Assembly: GCA_946560065.1 (NCBI GenBank)
Contig: CAMNUE010000002.1
Coordinates: forward strand, 142,950 to 206,949
Direction of reading: 5' to 3'
DNA: 64,000 nt
Source of the DNA: an uncultured bacterium
Lineage (GTDB): Bacteria; Bacillota_I; Bacilli_A; RF39; UBA660
How positions within the stretch are numbered: position 1 is the stretch's first letter; the number at the start of each line of letters is the position of its first letter. Both the position numbers and the translations under genes were made by a program. Of this stretch, positions 50,143 through 61,028 are shown one piece after another. The notes below the pieces were generated by a model. That model searched no databases. It had not been told where the DNA came from and was given only the letters and a program-made list of their open reading frames with translations.

Positions 50143-51204
50143 TTATTTCTTATCTTCTTCTTTCTTAGACGATTTTTTTGTACCAGTAGCAACTTTGTCT
50201 TCTAAGGCTATATCATAGTACTCTCTAACCTTAAATTCAATTTCATCTCTAAGTTCTGGATTATCCTTAAGAAGCAGTTTGACATTTTCTTTACCTTGTC
50301 CAAGTTTCTCTCCTTGATATGAATACCAAGCCCCAGTTTTCTCAACAATTGCTGCCTCTGCTGCCAAATCAAGAACTTCTCCTTCTCTAGAAACTCCTTC
50401 TCCATACATAATATCTACAGTAGCTGTTTTAAAAGGTGGCGCTACTTTATTTTTTACGACTTTAATTGTTGTTTTATTTCCAACAACACCGTCTCCCATT
50501 TTCAATTGCTCATTACGTCTTATATCTAATCTAATAGTAGAATAAAATTTAAGTGCTCTACCACCTGGAGTTGTTTCTGGGTTACCAAACATGACCCCAA
50601 CTTTCTCACGTAACTGATTTATAAAAATACATGTAGTCTTTGTCTTGTTAATTGTTCCAGACAACTTACGTAATGCTTGAGACATAAGTCTTGCCTGCAA
50701 TCCAACATGAGAATCTCCCATTTCACCATCAATTTCAGCCTGTGGAACAAGTGCCGCAACAGAATCAATAACAACAATACTCAAAGCCTCACTTCTAACC
50801 AAGGCTTCACAAATTTCAAGAGCCTGTTCACCTGTATCTGGTTGAGAAAGTAAAAGATCATCTATATTAACACCCAATCTCTCAGCATAAACTGGATCTA
50901 AAGCATGCTCAGCATCAATGAATGCAGCTCTTCCTCCAGCCTTTTGATGTTCCGCTATAGCCTGAAGAGCAAATGTTGTTTTACCAGAAGACTCTGGACC
51001 ATATATCTCAATAATACGTCCTTTAGGATAACCTCCAACACCCAAAGCAATATCAAGTGATAAACACCCACTTGAACATACATCAACCTTCATATGTTTA
51101 TTGTCGCCCAATTTCATTATTGAACCTTTTCCAAATTGTTTTTCAATATCATTTAATACTTGTTCTAAAGCTTTATCCTTAGAAACTTCCTTACTTAAAG
51201 CCAT
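50143..51204 (-). CDS. recA: Recombinase RecA
   Basis: [39 protein letters not shown]. Confidence 0.98.
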   Translation of the reverse strand: MALSKEVSKDKALEQVLNDIEKQFGKGSIMKLGDNKHMKVDVCSSGCLSLDIALGVGGYPKGRIIEIYGPESSGKTTFALQAIAEHQKAGGRAAFIDAEHALDPVYAERLGVNIDDLLLSQPDTGEQALEICEALVRSEALSIVVIDSVAALVPQAEIDGEMGDSHVGLQARLMSQALRKLSGTINKTKTTCIFINQLREKVGVMFGNPETTPGGRALKFYSTIRLDIRRNEQLKMGDGVVGNKTTIKVVKNKVAPPFKTATVDIMYGEGVSREGEVLDLAAEAAIVEKTGAWYSYQGEKLGQGKENVKLLLKDNPELRDEIEFKVREYYDIALEDKVATGTKKSSKKEEDKK

Positions 51205-51321
51205 GTTTTTCCTCCTCGTAAATAACTTACAATATCATTGTATACTAATATTTTTCAAATTGCAAGATATTTGCGAACAATTGTTTTATTAAAATAGAAA
51301 GTTTCCTTATAATAAAAAAGA

Positions 51322-51350
51322 AAAATTCTCTTAGCAAAAAAGAGAATTTT
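51322..51350 (-). terminator. Intrinsic terminator downstream of pgsA
   Basis: AAAATTCTCTT...AAGAGAATTTT hairpin. Confidence 0.75.
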
Positions 51351-51369
51351 AAAGTCAATTTTATCTTAA

Positions 51370-51972
51370 TTATAAAACTTCACTTTTAGTAAAAATAATA
51401 TCTTTATTTAAAGTAAAATACTGAACTGCACTAATAATAGACATGATACTTGCAAAATATAACAAGAATAAATCAACTCTGATATTTATAAATTCAAATG
51501 GAATATTGTAAAAGAAAACTAATACCAAGCCAACCATCATTGAAGCAGTTTTCAATTTACCGGATTTAATTGCCGCAACCACTTTACCCTTATTAGCAGC
51601 CTCCATTTTTATTGCATCTACTATAATATCTCTTGAAATAATAATAACTGGAATTATTGCATTAATAAATCCATTTGCTGCCAAAATAATCAATATTGGG
51701 TTAACCAAAACTTTATCTGCAATAGCATCAAGCATTTTTCCAGTATCTGTAACTTGATTATTTTTACGAGCAAGATAACCATCTAAGAAATCTGTTAAAC
51801 TAGCAATTATAAAAATAACTCCTGCAATGATATAATTTAACTCTACCGCAACACCATTCACATCATACTTTGGAAAATTAAATCCAAAGAACGAAAATGG
51901 TATACACAATAATGCTACAATCACGATTGTTAAAAAAAGTCTCAAAACAGTAATTTTAGTTGGTAAATTCAT
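51370..51972 (-). CDS. pgsA: CDP-diacylglycerol-glycerol-3-phosphate 3-phosphatidyltransferase
   Basis: CDP-alcohol phosphatidyltransferase motif DFLDGYLARKNNQVTDTGKMLDAIADK. Confidence 0.93.
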   Translation of the reverse strand: MNLPTKITVLRLFLTIVIVALLCIPFSFFGFNFPKYDVNGVAVELNYIIAGVIFIIASLTDFLDGYLARKNNQVTDTGKMLDAIADKVLVNPILIILAANGFINAIIPVIIISRDIIVDAIKMEAANKGKVVAAIKSGKLKTASMMVGLVLVFFYNIPFEFINIRVDLFLLYFASIMSIISAVQYFTLNKDIIFTKSEVL

Positions 51973-52453
51973 AAATACTTTTCTCCTTTCCCACATAAGC
52001 TTTTAATTCATCAACTCTACTTGGCGCTTTATTAATATTACTAACAACTAAATAAATTATTAATGCAAGCAATAAAACACCAATTATAACATAAACAAAA
52101 GGCCACAAGTTAATTTTCTCTTTATGTTCTATAGTATATGGAGATTTTATTTTTTTCTCTTCACTCTCTTTTTTCTTTTGAGCACTTCTAATGTCATCAA
52201 GTGATATTTTAGACGTATGTTGAAATAAAAAATCATTAAATTCATCAACAACTTTATCTGGATCAAGCCCCAAATATTTAGCATATAACTTCACTGATTC
52301 TCTAAGTTCATAAACATCTTTAAAAGCTCTTACATTACCACTTTCTATATTTTCCAAATGTGATGTTGATAGTTCAAGATCTTCGCAAGCTTCAGTCAAG
52401 CTAACACCATTACCAATACGTGTTTTCTTTAAATACTCACCTAATTCCTTCAT
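51956..52453 (-). CDS. RodZ-like HTH membrane protein
   Basis: HTH (LGEYLKKTRIGNGVSLTEACEDLELSTSHLENIESGN) then single TM; true start ATG 52453. Confidence 0.82.
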   Translation of the reverse strand: MKELGEYLKKTRIGNGVSLTEACEDLELSTSHLENIESGNVRAFKDVYELRESVKLYAKYLGLDPDKVVDEFNDFLFQHTSKISLDDIRSAQKKKESEEKKIKSPYTIEHKEKINLWPFVYVIIGVLLLALIIYLVVSNINKAPSRVDELKAYVGKEKSIYEFTN

Positions 52454-52477
52454 ACAACACCTCATTCTTTTTAACAA

Positions 52478-52836
52478 CAATAAATATAAATAAGCCATGT
52501 TCTGTTCCTGTTTCCAGGCGACAAACATTTATCTACCAATATATTATATTAGTCCTTAACTTGATTCGTTTCTCTTGTTAAGACTCCCCTACCAAATTTG
52601 GGTTTCTCACTCGCGGGGTTTACCACGTTTCACTCTTTTGTTTCCAAAAGCATCGTCACTGCGGCACTTTACGGATTATTCCATATTAAAAACTTAGGAA
52701 TAATATCCGCCGTTAGTATAAACTACCCTAGGTTATTTTTTCCCTAGGCACGAACACTACAATCATCACAGACTGTGTGAGCATGGACTTTCCTCAAGAG
52801 TAATAAGTACTCCAGCGTTTGTCTATATATTAATTG
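52478..52836 (-). ncRNA. rnpB: RNase P RNA, class B
   Basis: GAGGAAAGTCCATGCTCACAC, TAGTGTTCGTGCCTAG, GTGCCGCAGTGACG, GTGGTAAACCCC...GAGAAACCCAAATTTGGTAGGGGA, ACAGAACATGGCTTA; P1 from CAATTAATATA and TATATTTATTG. Confidence 0.97.
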
Positions 52837-53180
52837 TCATTTTCTCCATCGTTAGATCTAACACCATAAACCATTTTTTCAAGTTGTGATAGTCTTCTCA
52901 TAATATCAACATTGGTTACTTCTCCACCAGTTCTGTTATTAGATACAACTTCCATACTCAATTTTGAATTACGAAGCTCCTGCTTAAGATTCATAATTTC
53001 CCCAAGTAATTCAGCCTTCTCTTTTTCCAAATTATTTATAATTTCCAAAAACTGTTCGTAGTCACCAATGATAACATCCAAAAATTGATCAACCTCCTTA
53101 AGACGATATCCCCTAGTATCAATTTTAAAATCTTTATCTAGGATATCTTGAGGCATAAGAGTAATTTTATTTTGATACAT
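52830..53180 (-). CDS. gpsB: GpsB/DivIVA-like cell division protein
   Basis: MYQNKITLMPQDILDKDFKIDTRGYRLKEVDQFLDVIIGDYEQF. Confidence 0.92.
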   Translation of the reverse strand: MYQNKITLMPQDILDKDFKIDTRGYRLKEVDQFLDVIIGDYEQFLEIINNLEKEKAELLGEIMNLKQELRNSKLSMEVVSNNRTGGEVTNVDIMRRLSQLEKMVYGVRSNDGENDN

Positions 53181-53218
53181 AATTATCACCAATCCCTTAT
53201 ATTAGTATTATGTCATTA

Positions 53219-53338
53219 TTAACCATTTTTGTCAATTGCTAACCCTTTATTTATAAGAGATACATTTAAATCTATACTCCCAACTCTCGCATTATCAATC
53301 ATTTTATTTAGTATTCTGTTAACTTCTAAAAAATTCAT
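53219..53338 (-). CDS. Small hypothetical protein (39 aa, MNFLEVNRILNKMIDNARVGSIDLNVSLINKGLAIDKNG)
   Basis: Read by eye upstream of gpsB; GGGTGATAAAAT before ATG; below ORF-track cutoff. Confidence 0.5.
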   Translation of the reverse strand: MNFLEVNRILNKMIDNARVGSIDLNVSLINKGLAIDKNG

Positions 53339-53557
53339 ATTTTATCACCCATTAAAATTATAATATAAATTAAAGAAAAAATCAGAAATATGACACAATA
53401 AGAAAAATACCTACAAAAAATAATATAAAAACTCATTTTTTTTAAATCTAAACCATATAAAAAAGAAATTGTATAATTAAAAAAAGATATATTCTTATAT
53501 ATAAAAATTTATGGTAAAAATAGTAATAATATAGTATAATTGATGATAGGTGATGAG

Positions 53558-54148
53558 ATGAACTATCCAAGTGGAGTAAAAAAAACTATCAATAATAGTG
53601 ATATAAGTTCGATAAAATCAAAAATGAGTCACAAGAACAGAGGAATGACTTTAGAAAGCGAATTAAACGTTTCTAATGAATACTACAGAGAAATAGATAA
53701 AGCTTACATTTATAAAAAACCAACACCTATAAAAATAACAAAAGTTGATTATCCTTCAAGAGATAAAACAGTTATTAAAGAAGCATTTTTCACTGTACCA
53801 TCAACCACTGACTATAATGGCTTATACAAAGGAAAATATATTGACTTTGAAGCAAAAGAAACAAAAAGTAAAACTGCTTTTTCTCTAACCAATATTCATC
53901 CCCACCAAATTAGACATTTAGAAAACATTTATAACCATTCTGGTATTGCTTTTCTAATAGTAAGATTTACAAGCTTAAATGAAACCTATCTTCTCTTTGC
54001 AAAAGATTTTTTAAACTTTATAAATGCTACTGATAGAAAATCTATACCAATTAGTTTTTTCAGAGAAAACGCATATTTAATAAAAGATGGCTATAAACCA
54101 AGAATCGATTATTTAAGAATAATTGATAACATTATTGGAGGTATATAA
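53558..54148 (+). CDS. recU: Holliday junction resolvase RecU
   Basis: NRGMTLESELNVSNEYYREIDKAYIYKKPTPIKI...GKYIDFEAKETKSKTAFSLTNIHPHQIRHL. Confidence 0.95.
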   Translation: MNYPSGVKKTINNSDISSIKSKMSHKNRGMTLESELNVSNEYYREIDKAYIYKKPTPIKITKVDYPSRDKTVIKEAFFTVPSTTDYNGLYKGKYIDFEAKETKSKTAFSLTNIHPHQIRHLENIYNHSGIAFLIVRFTSLNETYLLFAKDFLNFINATDRKSIPISFFRENAYLIKDGYKPRIDYLRIIDNIIGGI

Positions 54149-54149
54149 A

Positions 54150-56906
54150 ATGCAAAAAAAAGAAATAAAAAGAAGAAAGCCTAATAATAAAAGTAGTGAC
54201 AAAAAAAGTAGTTCTTCATCAAATTCTTCAAAAAATATTAAAAAAAGAGTTTCTAAGAACAAAAAAATGGATACCAATTTAAAAATAGCTATGGTTTTAG
54301 CTTGTATTGCTATACTACTAACGTCATATCTAATATTAGGAATCGAGTTAACTATCATTGTAGGTATAATGCTAGTTATCATTGGTGGCATAGCTTGGTT
54401 ACTAAAAAGAGCAGGCAATAAAACCAAACAAAGAAAAATAATAAATATTATCCTGATTATAGGTTTGATAATTGGAATAATCTGCTTAATTGCTTTTAGC
54501 GTTTTCCTAGTCTACGTTAAAACTCAAGCAGATCCAAAATTTGAAACAGTAAAACTTAATACTGCCGAATTAACAAGAATCTTTGATAAAGATGGTAATG
54601 AAATTGCAAAATTAGGATCAGAAAAAAGAGAAAAAGTTACTTATGATAAATTACCTGAAGTTCTAGTCGATGCAATCATCGCAACAGAAGATTCTAGATT
54701 CTTCCAACATAATGGTTTTGATGCACCAAGATTTTTAAAAGCAACAGTTGGACAAGTCCTAGGAAATTCCAACGCAGGTGGGGCCTCTACTTTATCAATG
54801 CAAGTTGTTAAAAATAGTTTTACCGATAAATATGGTCAAAAAACATCTGGATTAGCAGGAATTACCCGTAAATTTGAAGATATTTATCTTGCAGTATTCA
54901 AATTAGAAAAAAAATATAGTAAAGAACAAATAATTGAGTACTATGTTAATAACCACTTCTTAGGTGGAAATATTTATGGTGTTGAAGAAGCATCTAAAGC
55001 ATACTTTGGTAAAAGTGTAACTGATCTTAATCTAAGTGAAGCTGCTATACTAGCAGGGATGTTTAAATCCCCTAACTACTATCGTCCAACAGTAAATCCT
55101 AAGAATGCTACTGAAAGAAGAAAAACAGTACTATATTTGATGAAAAGACATGGCTATATTACAGAAGAAGAAGAAAGAGTTGCCAATGCAATTCCAGTTG
55201 AATCATTAACATCTGAAACAATTACAGCATCAGATAATAAATATCAAGGATACATTGATACTGTTGTTGATGAAGTAAAAGATGTTTATGGAGTTAATCC
55301 TTACACAACTCCACTACTTGTATACACAAACTTAGATACAGCAAAACAAGATGCAGTAAATTCTGTATTAAGTGGAGAAAATTATTCTTGGATAAATGAT
55401 GTTGTTCAAACAGGTGTAGCTGTTCTAGATTCTGAAACAGGAAAAATCCTAGCAATCGGAAACGGAAGAAATATTGGTTCTAGAAATAACAGCACAGCTG
55501 ATCAAACAAACTATGCAACCGAAATAGAAAGACAACCTGGATCATCAGCAAAACCACTATTTGATTATGGGCCAGGAATTGAATATAATAACTGGTCTAC
55601 ATACCAATTATTTGATGATTCAAAGTACACATATTCTAATGGACGTTCAATAAAGAACTGGGATAATGGATATTTTGGAACTATTACCTTAAGAAGAGCA
55701 TTATCAACATCACGTAATATACCTGCACTTAAAGCATTCCAACAAGTTGATAATGATAAAATAAAAGAATTTACTACTAATTTAGGATTAAACCCAGAAC
55801 TTTGTACTTCTGGATACAAATATAATAAAGAAACAGATAAATGTGTAAATATCAAAAATTCAAGTGATACAAAAGCACCTGCAAAGATTCATGAAGCTCA
55901 CTCAATTGGAGCCTTCACTGGTACTAACCCATTACAAATGGCTGGAGCTTATGCAGCATTCTCAAATGGGGGTTACTACAATGAACCATATGCAGTAAGT
56001 AAAGTTGTGTTTAGACAAACAGGCGAAACAAAAGAACACAAATCTGATAAAAAACAAGTAATGTCTGATGCAACTGCATTCATGATATCAAGTGTTTTAC
56101 AAGATGTTGCCCTAACTGGTGGAACACCTAAAAATGTTGCTTGTAAAACAGGAACTACAAACTATGATTCGACTGTTATGGACAGATATCACCTACCTGG
56201 AGACGCAATCAGAGATTCATGGGTTGTTGGATATTCGACAAAAACAGTTATTGGTATGTGGTATGGTTACGATTATCTAGACAAAAATGGTGAATATGTC
56301 CTACATAATGTACCAGCAACAATTCAAAAAGATAAATTATTTAACGCATTAGTTAACTCTGGAGCAATGGAATCAAATCGTGAAGAATTCAAAGAACCAT
56401 CAAGTGTTGTAAAAGTTGCTGTAGCGCCAGGAAGTAATCCTGCTAAATTAGCAGTACCTGGAGGCGGAGCAATTTATGAATACTTCAAAAAAGGCTATGA
56501 ACCAACAGAGTATGATACAAGAAATTATAAAATTAATGCCCCAGGAAATTTAAGAGTTACAGAATCCGGAAATAGAGTTTCCCTATCATGGTCAGATGTT
56601 GACCCAGGAGCATTAAAAAATGACTCTCTAGGAAAATGGGGATACAATATATATAAAGATGGTGTATTTATTAGTTGGACAGACAAGACATCTTATAGCT
56701 TCACACCTGATGGAAGTATCTATGGAACATATAAAGTTGTTGGAAGCTATAAATCATCAAGCGAAGTTCAAAGTGAAGCTGCAACCAAAAGATTAGAAAA
56801 AGCTAAAGAAGAAGAACCTAAACCAGAAGAAACAGAAAAACCAACTCCTACTCCATCTCCAAAACCAAGTGATGACCCAACAACAAAACCTACTGGAACA
56901 CCGTAA
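54150..56906 (+). CDS. Class A penicillin-binding protein
   Basis: Transglycosylase ATEDSRFFQHNGFD, GGASTLSMQVVKN; transpeptidase QPGSSAKPL, STSRN, KTGTT. Confidence 0.96.
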   Translation: MQKKEIKRRKPNNKSSDKKSSSSSNSSKNIKKRVSKNKKMDTNLKIAMVLACIAILLTSYLILGIELTIIVGIMLVIIGGIAWLLKRAGNKTKQRKIINIILIIGLIIGIICLIAFSVFLVYVKTQADPKFETVKLNTAELTRIFDKDGNEIAKLGSEKREKVTYDKLPEVLVDAIIATEDSRFFQHNGFDAPRFLKATVGQVLGNSNAGGASTLSMQVVKNSFTDKYGQKTSGLAGITRKFEDIYLAVFKLEKKYSKEQIIEYYVNNHFLGGNIYGVEEASKAYFGKSVTDLNLSEAAILAGMFKSPNYYRPTVNPKNATERRKTVLYLMKRHGYITEEEERVANAIPVESLTSETITASDNKYQGYIDTVVDEVKDVYGVNPYTTPLLVYTNLDTAKQDAVNSVLSGENYSWINDVVQTGVAVLDSETGKILAIGNGRNIGSRNNSTADQTNYATEIERQPGSSAKPLFDYGPGIEYNNWSTYQLFDDSKYTYSNGRSIKNWDNGYFGTITLRRALSTSRNIPALKAFQQVDNDKIKEFTTNLGLNPELCTSGYKYNKETDKCVNIKNSSDTKAPAKIHEAHSIGAFTGTNPLQMAGAYAAFSNGGYYNEPYAVSKVVFRQTGETKEHKSDKKQVMSDATAFMISSVLQDVALTGGTPKNVACKTGTTNYDSTVMDRYHLPGDAIRDSWVVGYSTKTVIGMWYGYDYLDKNGEYVLHNVPATIQKDKLFNALVNSGAMESNREEFKEPSSVVKVAVAPGSNPAKLAVPGGGAIYEYFKKGYEPTEYDTRNYKINAPGNLRVTESGNRVSLSWSDVDPGALKNDSLGKWGYNIYKDGVFISWTDKTSYSFTPDGSIYGTYKVVGSYKSSSEVQSEAATKRLEKAKEEEPKPEETEKPTPTPSPKPSDDPTTKPTGTP

Positions 56907-56910
56907 AGTA

Positions 56911-56940
56911 AAAGAAGAATCAAATTAAAGATTCTTCTTT
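56911..56940. terminator. Bidirectional terminator between PBP and nth
   Basis: AAAGAAGAATC-AAATTAAA-GATTCTTCTTT. Confidence 0.8.
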
Positions 56941-57554
56941 TTTTCTTTACAAATATCAATCAGTTTACACTTACTGCATTCAGGCTTAATAGCTTTACAA
57001 TGATACCTGCCAAAAAGTACCATTTGCAAATGTCTCTTAGCCCACTCCCCCTTAGGAAACTTTTTCATAAGTTTCTTCTCTATCTTTAAAACATCATCAT
57101 TTCTATAAGCTAATCCTAGACGTTTAGAAATCCTCTCAACATGCGTATCAACGGCAATTGCAGGCTCCTTATAAAATTCACTTAAAAAGACATTTATAGT
57201 TTTTCTCCCTACTCCAGGAAAAGTACTTAAAATTTCTCTATCTCTAGGAACAACACCAGAATATTCAGAATATAAAATTCGAGCAATCTCCTTAACATAA
57301 AAAGCTTTCCTTCTAAAAGAACCAACTGGTCTTATAATAGCTTCTAAGTCACTAAGAGAAGCATTCTTAAGTTTTTCTAATGTATTATACTTACCAAAAA
57401 TAATAGGAGTAACTGAATTAACTCTTTTGTCAGTAGATTGTGCGCTAAGTACAACCGCAATCAATAATTCATAATCATTATTATATAGAAGTTCACACTT
57501 TGGATTAGGAAATAGCTCATCTAAATATTCACCAATTCTATTCGTCATCATCAA
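56925..57554 (-). CDS. nth: Endonuclease III
   Basis: VVLSAQSTDKRVN, FPGVGRKTINVFLSEF, VDTHVERISKRLGL, CKAIKPECSKCKLIDIC Fe-S motif. Confidence 0.95.
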   Translation of the reverse strand: MMMTNRIGEYLDELFPNPKCELLYNNDYELLIAVVLSAQSTDKRVNSVTPIIFGKYNTLEKLKNASLSDLEAIIRPVGSFRRKAFYVKEIARILYSEYSGVVPRDREILSTFPGVGRKTINVFLSEFYKEPAIAVDTHVERISKRLGLAYRNDDVLKIEKKLMKKFPKGEWAKRHLQMVLFGRYHCKAIKPECSKCKLIDICKEKKKNL

Positions 57555-58209
57555 ACCAATTCCATTCTACAATATCTAAATCAATATCACTATCTTTTTC
57601 TTTAGCTACATTTCTCTTACGTCTATTTTCTTCTACATCTTTAACAGTCTTAATACCAGCTTTTCCCCATTCATATAAAATCTTATCTATATATCTTAAT
57701 GTCGTAACTCCACTTAGAGTAGCCTCTTTTATAGCCTCTCTAATTAATTCTTCACTCATATTATCTTCTAACCAAGCTCTTATAATCTCATATTCAATTG
57801 GACTTAATGTTCGACCAAATTCCTTTTCTATTGTTTCAAAAATGTTAGAATTAACACTATTATCTTCCTTATTAACTTCATCAATTGTCAGTAAAGCAAT
57901 CTTATTAAAAAAGTCTTCCATTATGACAACTTCTTCCATTAAACCTTTTTCATTTTTTAAAACTTCAACTCTAATAAATTTCTTTTCAGTTAAAGAACTT
58001 ATATATCCCATAACTTCAGTAAAATCTATATTTAAAGATTCAGAAAACTTAGTAGGATCAAATAAGAATTTATCTCCAAGATTATATAAATACATAAGAA
58101 ATATAAATTCATGAATTTCTAATTTCAATTTATCTAAATTTTTAAGCAAATATATTGGTATTACAATATTACCATTCTTAAAAATATCTATTAATTTCGA
58201 ACTTTTCAT
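57538..58209 (-). CDS. dnaD: DnaD-like primosomal protein
   Basis: FGRTLSPIEYEIIRAWLEDNMSEELIREAIKEATLSGVTTLRYIDKILYEW. Confidence 0.9.
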   Translation of the reverse strand: MKSSKLIDIFKNGNIVIPIYLLKNLDKLKLEIHEFIFLMYLYNLGDKFLFDPTKFSESLNIDFTEVMGYISSLTEKKFIRVEVLKNEKGLMEEVVIMEDFFNKIALLTIDEVNKEDNSVNSNIFETIEKEFGRTLSPIEYEIIRAWLEDNMSEELIREAIKEATLSGVTTLRYIDKILYEWGKAGIKTVKDVEENRRKRNVAKEKDSDIDLDIVEWNWFDDDE

Positions 58210-58277
58210 TTTATCATCTCCATTAACACACCTATAATATCACAATTTTAATAAATTTCAAAACAACAAAAAAGAGT

Positions 58278-59567
58278 CTATTTAAAAAACTTAGACAAAT
58301 CAGACTCTTCTCCATTTTTATTAGTAGTATTATTATTAGAACTCGAATTTGTATTACTAGTAGAATTAAAACTATTAAAATCAAGTCCTCCAGAACTTAT
58401 AGCAGTTCCAGAATCGCTACTCAAATTATCATGATTGCTTGATTCTTGAATACTACTATTCAAAAGACCACCAGAAGCATCACTATAACTCAAATCAACA
58501 ACATCATCTTTATTTACTTCTTCAACCAAACTATTATCTACTTGTCCATTAAAGAAACTATTATCACTGCCTGCACTATTACTAATATTAGTAACAGAAG
58601 TATTATTAATATTATTTCTCAAATTATTAGTATTTTTTATTGAAGAATCGTAATAAAATAAATCATACTTTTTAGTAATTAATTTAACAATCACAATTAC
58701 AAAAGAAATAATTGTAAGAAGATTAACTGCTTTTAATAGAATGGAAATACCTACCAAAGATAAAACACCAGATACTAAAAGACCAATTAAATAAATATTA
58801 GCAACCATTTGTCCAAAAGACAATTTCACTGATACATAATTACAACCTATAGGAAGATAAGCTAAAACTGTCTTTTTAGCATACATTCTCTTATACAAAG
58901 CATTAAGTATCATTCCATTAATAATAAATAATGCAAAGACAATTACAAGAACAATAAGAACTATCAAAAAAAACATACCATTATCTGAAAAACGATTCAA
59001 AAACGAAAAATCCATATCATTACTACTAGAACTAGAAGTAGAAGAACTAACTTTTCCATTGCTTATTTCAGAAATTGTTAAACCAGCATATTTAGTATAT
59101 CCACCTATTTGACAATACTTATTATCATCATAAACTGCAATATACTTAACATCACCAGCCAAATTATTACCTGCAAAGTAACGTTTAGTTACATTAATTG
59201 AAAATGGACTAGCTTGTAAAGAAGCCAATCTAACTCCAGAATAATCAGTATCTAAATCTTTCTTAGAGCAATAAGTCAAAAAACCTATATTTTTTTCATC
59301 TTTATCAAACAATAAAATATTAATACTTACATATTCCTTATCACTACTAATATTTTTTATTGAATTAAAAGTAATAACACTGTTTCCCTTTGAGTCAACT
59401 GCTGAATTATAAACAAAATCTTCATACAAAAATATGTCAGTAGAAACCGTAGCAGCAGAATCAACAGGAATCAACTCTTTAGTATTATAATCTTGAGCAT
59501 TAACATCAATTCTCCAATAAAAAGTTACTCCAAATATTAATAGTAAATAAACAAATAATTTCTTCAT
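58278..59567 (-). CDS. Hypothetical exported membrane protein with Ser/Asn-rich tail
   Basis: Signal peptide, extracytoplasmic domain, several TM segments, low-complexity C-terminus. Confidence 0.65.
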   Translation of the reverse strand: MKKLFVYLLLIFGVTFYWRIDVNAQDYNTKELIPVDSAATVSTDIFLYEDFVYNSAVDSKGNSVITFNSIKNISSDKEYVSINILLFDKDEKNIGFLTYCSKKDLDTDYSGVRLASLQASPFSINVTKRYFAGNNLAGDVKYIAVYDDNKYCQIGGYTKYAGLTISEISNGKVSSSTSSSSSNDMDFSFLNRFSDNGMFFLIVLIVLVIVFALFIINGMILNALYKRMYAKKTVLAYLPIGCNYVSVKLSFGQMVANIYLIGLLVSGVLSLVGISILLKAVNLLTIISFVIVIVKLITKKYDLFYYDSSIKNTNNLRNNINNTSVTNISNSAGSDNSFFNGQVDNSLVEEVNKDDVVDLSYSDASGGLLNSSIQESSNHDNLSSDSGTAISSGGLDFNSFNSTSNTNSSSNNNTTNKNGEESDLSKFFK

Positions 59568-59575
59568 ATCACACC

Positions 59576-60676
59576 TCATCCTTTATATTTCTCAATGATA
59601 TAACTACATATTTTATCCCTTTCATTAGAAAGCCTTCTATATAATATTTCTCTTTCAATATCATCGTAAATATCTTTCAGATACTTTCCAGGAGCCTTAT
59701 CAAGCAATTCCATAATTAATTCAGAATCAATATCAATATCATCTCTACATTTTATTACTAACGAAGAATAAGACTCTGTTATATTTTTAATATCTTTTCC
59801 CTTTATTTCTGCAGCTACACTGTTAACATATAAACCATATCTATATAATGCCATAGGATCCATATTATTTAAAATTAAAGCTGACTTGATATCTCCAATA
59901 AGTTCTAATTCATTTTTATTAAATGGATACTTATCTTCAACATCCAAAACACTCCAGATTCCAATTGAACTAGTAGTTTCCATATTAAGAATCTTATACA
60001 AATTAGGTATATCTAAATCAATATCTAATCCTAAATCTAATAATAATTGTATACCATTTTTCCTATTAGGACTAGTAAAAATTTTATCTAATTCACACTT
60101 TTTTCTATAAAATGATAAATTTCTAACTAAATGCTTTGTTTCTTTTATTGCGGAAACAATTTCATCACTTAAATCAAAATTGAAAATTGTTGCAAAACGT
60201 ACTGCTCTAAGTATTCTTAAACTATCTTCAGAAAACTTTTCATAGGCAGGACCAACAGTTCTAATTATTCTATCTTCTATATCTTGTCTTCCAGCTAAAT
60301 AATCTAGTATTTGCCCATTCTCATCCATACAAATAGTATTAATGACAAAATCTCTTCTGAGTAAATCTGCAGATAAATCATCAATATATTTAATCTCAAC
60401 TGGTCTTCTATTATCATCATACTCTATTTCTTTTCTAAAAGTTGTTATTTCAAATCTAATACCCATTTTTTCGACAATAACCGAACCATAGTCTTCATTA
60501 GGTAAACAACTATCATCAAATATTTCTTTTAACTGTTTAGGAGTAGCATTAGTAGCAATATCTATATCCTTTGACTCAATACCAATAATATAATCTCTAA
60601 CAAACCCTCCAACTATATACGCTTTATATGAATGACTCGTTATTTCTTTAAGTACTTTCAAAGAGACATCTAGCAT
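59576..60676 (-). CDS. cca: CCA tRNA nucleotidyltransferase
   Basis: AYIVGGFVRDYIIGIESKDIDIATNATP, RRDFVINTICMD, RILRAVRFA. Confidence 0.94.
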   Translation of the reverse strand: MLDVSLKVLKEITSHSYKAYIVGGFVRDYIIGIESKDIDIATNATPKQLKEIFDDSCLPNEDYGSVIVEKMGIRFEITTFRKEIEYDDNRRPVEIKYIDDLSADLLRRDFVINTICMDENGQILDYLAGRQDIEDRIIRTVGPAYEKFSEDSLRILRAVRFATIFNFDLSDEIVSAIKETKHLVRNLSFYRKKCELDKIFTSPNRKNGIQLLLDLGLDIDLDIPNLYKILNMETTSSIGIWSVLDVEDKYPFNKNELELIGDIKSALILNNMDPMALYRYGLYVNSVAAEIKGKDIKNITESYSSLVIKCRDDIDIDSELIMELLDKAPGKYLKDIYDDIEREILYRRLSNERDKICSYIIEKYKG

Positions 60677-60714
60677 TTAATCACCACCTAATTATATTAT
60701 AACACACCAAAAAG

Positions 60715-60740
60715 AAAAGAACCCAAATTAAGGTTCTTTT
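60715..60740 (-). terminator. Intrinsic terminator downstream of hup
   Basis: AAAAGAACC...GGTTCTTTT hairpin with T tract. Confidence 0.75.
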
Positions 60741-60755
60741 TTTATAACTTCTAGA

Positions 60756-61028
60756 CTAGTTTACAGCATCTTTTAAAGCAGTTCCAGCCTTGAAAGTAAC
60801 AGCATTTCTAGCAGCAATTGTAACTGTTTCACCAGTTCTAGGATTACGTCCTTCACGAGCAGCTCTCTTAGAAACACCAAAAGTTCCAAATCCAACTAGT
60901 GGTACTTTATCTCCCTTTACTAATGCTTCAGTAATAGCAGCAAAAGTAGCATCAATAGCTCTAGTAGAGTCAGCTTTAGTTAATCCAGTAGCAGTTGCTA
61001 CAGCTTCTACTAATTCAACTTTTTTCAT
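60756..61028 (-). CDS. hup: HU family DNA-binding protein
   Basis: MKKVELVEAVATATGLTKADSTRAIDATFAAITEALVKGDKVPLVGFGTFGVSKRAAREGRNPRTGE. Confidence 0.97.
   Translation of the reverse strand: MKKVELVEAVATATGLTKADSTRAIDATFAAITEALVKGDKVPLVGFGTFGVSKRAAREGRNPRTGETVTIAARNAVTFKAGTALKDAVN

Noticed and set aside
50208-50405. 65-aa minus ORF inside recA
   Set aside because: Alternate frame of recA, no support
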